Source: CALODL01 sp942492115 (GTDB taxonomy: Bacteria; Planctomycetota; Phycisphaerae; UBA1845; CAIVHJ01). Taken from it: DNA of 64,000 bases. Location: contig CALODL010000012.1 in assembly GCA_942492115.1 (NCBI GenBank), forward strand, positions 62,001-126,000. The letters are read 5' to 3'. The position numbers were made by a program, and so were the translations under genes. Below the pieces are notes generated by a model. That model saw only the letters and a program-made list of their open reading frames with translations. It was not told the origin of the DNA and did no database searches. Positions 59,841 to 64,000 of this stretch are shown here, piece after piece. How positions within the stretch are numbered: position 1 is the first letter of the stretch; every line of letters begins with the position of its first letter.

Positions 59841-61529
59841 ATGCGTCCTCCCAAACTGGCCGGCACTGCATTGACATGGGCAATCGTCGTGACCACCGCC
59901 ACCGGATCCGTGATCAACGTGACGTCCGATTCGGGTGGCCTGGGTGGACCCGATTGCACCCTGCGTGACGCCATCGTCGCAGCGAACAGCGACGTTGCTG
60001 TAGGCGGTTGTTCAGCTGGAAGCGGCGCCGACACGATTGAACTGCCTGCTGCTGCGAGCATTGTCCTATCCGAACTCGACAACGCCGCTGACGGCAACAA
60101 TGGCCTGCCTTCCGTGGTCAGTGTCTTGACCATCAACGGTCACGGCAGCAGCGTCAGACGTAGTGATGCTGAAGGCACCCCCCCGATGCGGATTCTGCAC
60201 ATCGCCGGCAACGGTCACCTCACGCTGAATGACCTCACGGTCGACGCGGGGCTGTGGATCGGTAACGCTGATATCAACGGTGGCGGTATCCACAACAGCG
60301 GCATTCTCCTCATCGACACCTGCACGATCAGCAACAACACGGCGGCTTGCGCTGCAGGATGCGTGAATGATGTCGGTGATGGCGGAGGCATCTACAACAG
60401 TCCGACCGGTACGTTGACAATGACCGACACGACACTCAGCTTCAACACCGCAGACAACGATGGCGGTGCCGTCTACAACCGGGGACTGATGACCCACACC
60501 GGCGGCCTGGTCAACGGAAATACCGCAGAGGTCGACGGTGGCGGCCTGAATAATACAGTCGGCTCGATGATGATCGTCTCTGGGACCACGTTCAATGGCA
60601 ATACCGCCAACAAAGGGGGCGCCGCCTACAACTTCGGTTCGATGTCGCTGAACACCTGCTCCATCACCAGCGCTGCGGACAACAAAGGTGGCGGCCTGTT
60701 CAACAGCGGCGATGCCACCCTCACGCGTTGCGTGGTCACGGGGTGTTCAGCGTTCATTGGCGCCGGTGTATCCGGACAGTTCGGTCGCCTGACGTTGAAC
60801 GAGTGCACCGTTGACGCCAATACGGCTACGGCCGGCGTCGGAGGGGGCGGGGGTATTTCCATCGAAGTCGGCACGTTGATCGTCAATCGCACAACCGTCA
60901 GTCACAACACTGCGGTCGCCGACGGCGGCGGAATCCTCAACAGCGGTACCGTTGACTTGATCAACTCGACGATCAGCGGAAACACCTCGACACAGGGTGC
61001 CGGGATCTATTCCTGGATCGCCGGAACGGTAACGATTGACCACTGCACGATCAGCGACAACACAGCCACGGGCGACGGCGGAGGTGGCGGGCTTGGCGAT
61101 GATGGTTCCGCCACGACAACGATCACTCACAGCATCGTAGCCCACAGCTCGTCCGACACGGATTGTGCGGTCACTGGAACGCTGATCGATGGCGGCCACA
61201 ACATCATTGAAGACGGCACGTGCATCACTGCCGCAACCAGCACTTCCGGTGATCCGCAGATTGGCGCGCTGAGGAACAATGGCGGCCCGACGCTGACCCA
61301 CACACCCGCCCCGGACAGCCCGGCGGTCGATGCCATCCCACTCAGCGCCTGCCCACTCGAAATCGATCAGCGCGGTGTCCCACGACCGCAGGGCCTGTCG
61401 GCCTGCGACATGGGTGCCGTCGAATTCGTCGAGGCCATCCCCGCACTCGGCCCCTTGGCCCTTCTGGTTCTTGGCACGCTGATTGTGCTCGCGGGCACGG
61501 TTGTCGTGCACCACCGAAGCCAAACTTGA
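59841..61529 (+). CDS. Secreted parallel beta-helix protein with IPTL-CTERM-like tail
   Basis: The ATG at 59841 follows GAGGGTC and gives 562 residues with a signal peptide. After it comes D-C-T-L-R-D-A-I-V-A-A-N, the conserved opening of CSLREAI-type beta-helix proteins. Residues about 130-450 are repeats of the form G-G-G-I-x-N-S-G-x-L-x-(I/L)-x-x-(C/S)-T-(I/V)-S-x-N-T, each a helix turn. The C-terminus has I-P-A-L-G-P-L-A-L-L-V-L, a hydrophobic run and H-H-R-S, resembling an IPTL-CTERM exosortase sorting signal. It is probably a surface adhesin or polysaccharide-binding protein. Confidence 0.8.
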   Translation: MRPPKLAGTALTWAIVVTTATGSVINVTSDSGGLGGPDCTLRDAIVAANSDVAVGGCSAGSGADTIELPAAASIVLSELDNAADGNNGLPSVVSVLTINGHGSSVRRSDAEGTPPMRILHIAGNGHLTLNDLTVDAGLWIGNADINGGGIHNSGILLIDTCTISNNTAACAAGCVNDVGDGGGIYNSPTGTLTMTDTTLSFNTADNDGGAVYNRGLMTHTGGLVNGNTAEVDGGGLNNTVGSMMIVSGTTFNGNTANKGGAAYNFGSMSLNTCSITSAADNKGGGLFNSGDATLTRCVVTGCSAFIGAGVSGQFGRLTLNECTVDANTATAGVGGGGGISIEVGTLIVNRTTVSHNTAVADGGGILNSGTVDLINSTISGNTSTQGAGIYSWIAGTVTIDHCTISDNTATGDGGGGGLGDDGSATTTITHSIVAHSSSDTDCAVTGTLIDGGHNIIEDGTCITAATSTSGDPQIGALRNNGGPTLTHTPAPDSPAVDAIPLSACPLEIDQRGVPRPQGLSACDMGAVEFVEAIPALGPLALLVLGTLIVLAGTVVVHHRSQT

Positions 61530-61956
61530 CGACAGCCATGCCCTGAAGCAACTTGCCTCTCCGCTGGCAACGGGCCCTGCCCCCGTCGGCCAGGCGACCG
61601 CCTCCCGTGCCAACGGGCCCTTCAACTGCGCATGTTCACGGGCATCGGTACCTCGGCGCCTCGGCCGTCGTCGTCGACGTACCACACTGTCTGGGCCTGG
61701 GCGCTCATCACAGTGATGAACAGACAACTGCATGCCATGATCGTTCTTGGTAAAGACATCATTCGTGCTCCTGGATATGAGGCTGTTGTGCGATCGGTGC
61801 TCGACACACTCCGCGCAGCGCTTGACCATAGCCAGTTGATGCGGGCTTGTGCCAATGAACTGGAGGGTTATTACCTGTGGATAGACTCGATCTGCCGAAC
61901 AGATGTGAAGTGTGTGAAGATCCGCACGAATGTGATGTTCAGCTCACCCTTGCGGA
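61530..61956. other. 427-bp region between convergent genes, holding only a truncated ORF
   Basis: Apart from the minus-strand fragment at 61622-61762 no coding sequence is recognised between the beta-helix gene and the kinase gene. The 195 bp from 61763 to 61956 show no clear hairpin or promoter. Confidence 0.5.
61622..61762 (-). pseudogene. Truncated secreted W-Y-V-D-D-D protein (46 residues)
   Basis: Two adjacent ATG codons (61762 and 61759) follow AGGAG. The frame encodes a signal peptide (I-M-A-C-S-C-L-F-I-T-V-M-S-A-Q-A) and then Q-T-V-W-Y-V-D-D-D-G. This is the usual mature N-terminus of large planctomycete beta-helix proteins, but it stops after 46 residues. No continuation was found in the other frames. 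It looks like the 5' stump of a deleted gene, or a very small secreted protein. Confidence 0.5.
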
Positions 61957-64000
61957 CTAAGGTGTATCAGTCATGGCGTCTTGATTGAGCAGCTGGCGAT
62001 AGCGGTCTGCTTCCTGCGGATGACCCCATACTTCGTATAGTGCGACGAGATCTTGAGTCACACGCGCGATGAGCTTCTTTTTCATGTTGCCACGAAAGAA
62101 GGCCAGGGCCTCGAGATACAAGGGTTCGGCTGCGGCGTACTTCTCTTGTGCGTAGTACACCTGGCCCAGCAGATACGCCGCGTGGGCAATGCGTGAATGC
62201 GTCGGACCGATGTGAGCGCGATGAACCGCCAGTCCGCGGCGGTACAGATCTGCTGCATCGTCGAAACGCTCGTCCTCCTGCGCGATCTTGCCAAGATTGA
62301 TCAGGCTGACGCCGATGGCGTTGTGGTCCTCGCCGAACAACTCCAGGCGGCGCTGCAGAGCTTCGCGGCCATGTTGTTCGGCCTCGTCGATCCGGCCCTG
62401 CTTCAGTATTATCTGAGACAGGTTGTCCAGCCCCACGGCCATTCGCTCGCGCCCGACATCATCAGTCGCCAGTGCTTTGATGCGCAGCGCGTCGCGATAG
62501 AGCGCCTCGGATTCAGCCAGCTGGTTACGACGATAACCAAGGGTATACGCAATGTTGTCGATGCTCTGAGCAATCTCGATGTCATGATCACCCGGCAATG
62601 CCTGCCGTATGGCCAATGACTCCCGAAACAGCACCTCGGCCTCGTCGACACGTCCCTGCCTCAGAACATTGACACCGACCTGGTTCTTGCTGTGCGCGAC
62701 CTCGGCACTATCCGCGCCCAGCAGATCAAGACGAATCGCGAGCGCTTGACGATTGAGTTCTTCTGCCTTCCTGTGGTGTCCGAGCTTGTTTTGCACTCTG
62801 CCCAAAGCGTAGGCAGCGTCAGCCACAGCCAGCCGCGAGAACGGGCCGTCGTCGAGCAATTGCTGACGGATTGCGTAGCACCGCATCAAGTGCGGTTGAG
62901 CTACCTTGAACTCACTGAGGTCCAGATAGGCCAATCCCACGACTTGCCGCAATGTCGCTTCCGTGAGCAAGCCGCCATCGTATTCGCCGTCATCCAGGCG
63001 CTGCGCGGTCTGATCAAGGATACCGCGCAGCAATGTGGTGTCTTCGCCTAAGGCTATCCGCGGCCCGGCGCTGCGGACCATGTCAGCCAACATATCGGCA
63101 GCATGCTTGGCTTCACGCGCTGCGTTAGACGCCGCGACCTTGGCCCGCGACTGCCCGATGGCAAACAGGCTGCTGCTGACAATGCCACCACACAGCACAA
63201 CCAGCACCACAGCTGCCGCCGTGACGAAGCCACGATTACGGCGGACGAACTTGCGGATGCGATACAGCACCGTCGGTGGACTGGCTGAGATCGGCTCGTT
63301 CTTGAGGAAGCGCTCGACGTCCATGCTCAGTTCGGCCACGGTGGCGTAGCGCCGCGTGCGGTCCTTGTCCATGGCCTTGAGAATGATCCAGTCGAGGTCG
63401 CCGCGCAACTGGCGCAGTAGTGAGCTGGCCTCGATGCGGCGGTTGCGGGCTGCGATGGTGGACATCTCGCCCATCGTGCTCCACCGTGTGCTCGGACGCG
63501 GCGGATCTTTTTCGCGAATGATGCGCAAAATTTCTTCGATGCCGGCCCGCTTGAGTTCGTCGTGATCAAATGGTGGCTTTCCGACAAGCAGTTCATACAG
63601 CAAGGCGCCGAGCGCATAGACATCGGCCCGCGTATCGATATCCAGGGCGTCAGTGCCGGCCTGTTCCGGCGCCATGTAGCCCGGCGTACCGATGAGCTGA
63701 CCATGGGCGGTGAGCAGCGTGAGGTCGGTCAGGCGCTGCCGCGTGGCCTTGGCCACACCGAAGTCGATGACCTTGACCACCGGCTGGCCATCCTGCATAC
63801 CGACGAGGATATTCGACGGCTTGATGTCGCGATGGATGATGCCTTTCTGGTGGGCGTGCTGAACGGCGCTGCACACCTGCTCGAACAACTGCAAGCGCCC
63901 GGCGATGTCCTGGCGATTGTTGTCGCAGTACTCCGTGATACGGATGCCCTGAACATACTCCATGACGAAGTATGGCTGGCCGTCTGTCGCAGTTCCGGCA
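61957..64000 (-). CDS. Serine/threonine protein kinase with C-terminal TPR repeats (N-terminus outside window)
   Basis: The frame is open to the window edge; a Met at 63963 is internal, since the residues before it (D-G-Q-P-Y-F-V) are kinase sequence. Visible motifs are H-R-D-I-K-P-S-N (catalytic loop), V-I-D-F-G-V-A-K, G-T-P-G-Y-M-A-P-E-Q, and the D-x-Y-A-L-G helix. One membrane helix follows (T-A-A-A-V-V-L-V-V-L), then a short helical linker and about six tetratricopeptide repeats with Arg/Leu/Ala-rich helices. Kinase-TM-TPR proteins of this kind are numerous in planctomycetes. Targets are unknown. Confidence 0.9.
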   Translation of the reverse strand, partial: AGTATDGQPYFVMEYVQGIRITEYCDNNRQDIAGRLQLFEQVCSAVQHAHQKGIIHRDIKPSNILVGMQDGQPVVKVIDFGVAKATRQRLTDLTLLTAHGQLIGTPGYMAPEQAGTDALDIDTRADVYALGALLYELLVGKPPFDHDELKRAGIEEILRIIREKDPPRPSTRWSTMGEMSTIAARNRRIEASSLLRQLRGDLDWIILKAMDKDRTRRYATVAELSMDVERFLKNEPISASPPTVLYRIRKFVRRNRGFVTAAAVVLVVLCGGIVSSSLFAIGQSRAKVAASNAAREAKHAADMLADMVRSAGPRIALGEDTTLLRGILDQTAQRLDDGEYDGGLLTEATLRQVVGLAYLDLSEFKVAQPHLMRCYAIRQQLLDDGPFSRLAVADAAYALGRVQNKLGHHRKAEELNRQALAIRLDLLGADSAEVAHSKNQVGVNVLRQGRVDEAEVLFRESLAIRQALPGDHDIEIAQSIDNIAYTLGYRRNQLAESEALYRDALRIKALATDDVGRERMAVGLDNLSQIILKQGRIDEAEQHGREALQRRLELFGEDHNAIGVSLINLGKIAQEDERFDDAADLYRRGLAVHRAHIGPTHSRIAHAAYLLGQVYYAQEKYAAAEPLYLEALAFFRGNMKKKLIARVTQDLVALYEVWGHPQEADRYRQLLNQDAMTDTP

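Noticed and set aside
60747..61829. Open frame (360 codons) antisense to the beta-helix gene and its flank
   Set aside because: The region is explained by the beta-helix protein on the plus strand; only the short frame with signal peptide at 61622-61762 has independent support.
1..64000. CRISPR arrays, prophage or transposase genes
   Set aside because: No regularly spaced direct repeats, integrase, transposase or phage structural proteins were seen in any part of the window.

Overview
The window is a gene-dense, GC-rich stretch of a Gram-negative-type chromosome, most likely from a planctomycete (Planctomycetota, possibly Phycisphaerae-like). This is inferred from gene content, not from a database search. 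The clues are a division and cell wall (dcw) cluster without ftsA or ftsZ, an LPS gene (kdsA), an RND pump, a prepilin-type protein with a short basic leader, dockerin-like calcium loops on secreted proteins, PQQ-type propellers opening with W-P-S-F-L-G-P, a Ser/Thr kinase fused to TPRs, and a signal peptide followed by W-Y-V-D-D-D. No rRNA, tRNA, CRISPR array, insertion sequence or phage gene was recognised.

Layout. 1-585: 3' end of mutY. 551-1954 (minus): secreted cohesin-like protein. 2289-9497: RND adaptor, RND pump and a DUF4091 lipoprotein in one operon. 9537-11609: NifS-like cysteine desulfurase and MTA phosphorylase. 11660-17749: giant TPR/PQQ-propeller protein and a FlgI-like lipoprotein. 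18211-21789: smc. 21846-24810 (minus): kdsA-panC-lgt. 24974-27540: LpxL-like acyltransferase, a structured gap, and a matrixin-like lipoprotein. 27661-29529 (minus): cdaA-cdaR for cyclic di-AMP. 29947-47410: the dcw cluster. 47508-50084: sugar-phosphate isomerase-like protein, UPF0173 hydrolase, alpha/beta-hydrolase-like lipoprotein. 50113-56016: response regulator facing a minus-strand operon of cysteine-repeat lipoprotein, pseudopilin and hybrid histidine kinase. 56383-64000: small secreted protein, membrane protein, DUF1579-like lipoprotein, frameshifted PQQ propeller, beta-helix protein, truncated secreted ORF and a partial Ser/Thr kinase.

The dcw cluster runs mraZ-rsmH-(LysM)-ftsL-ftsI | murE-murF-mraY-ftsW-murG | murC-murB-ddl-ftsQ-(two membrane proteins). 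A strong intrinsic terminator and a new promoter separate ftsI from murE, and another promoter precedes murC. murD is missing from its usual place. The slot normally held by ftsA-ftsZ holds two unknown polytopic membrane proteins. So the cell appears to make meso-diaminopimelate peptidoglycan precursors and to keep FtsW/FtsI/FtsL/FtsQ-type septal proteins, with no tubulin homologue here.

The most unusual observations are: (i) three exact 50-residue, six-cysteine repeats in the lipoprotein at 53959-56016; (ii) the two membrane proteins in the ftsA-ftsZ slot; (iii) a nested four-helix RNA-like structure at 25918-26030; (iv) catalytic-motif changes in CdaA (DGA to DMG) and in the LpxL-like acyltransferase (HX4E to HX4H); (v) repeated placement of -10 boxes 6-11 nt before start codons, suggesting many leaderless or near-leaderless mRNAs; (vi) a single-base frameshift in a PQQ-propeller gene.
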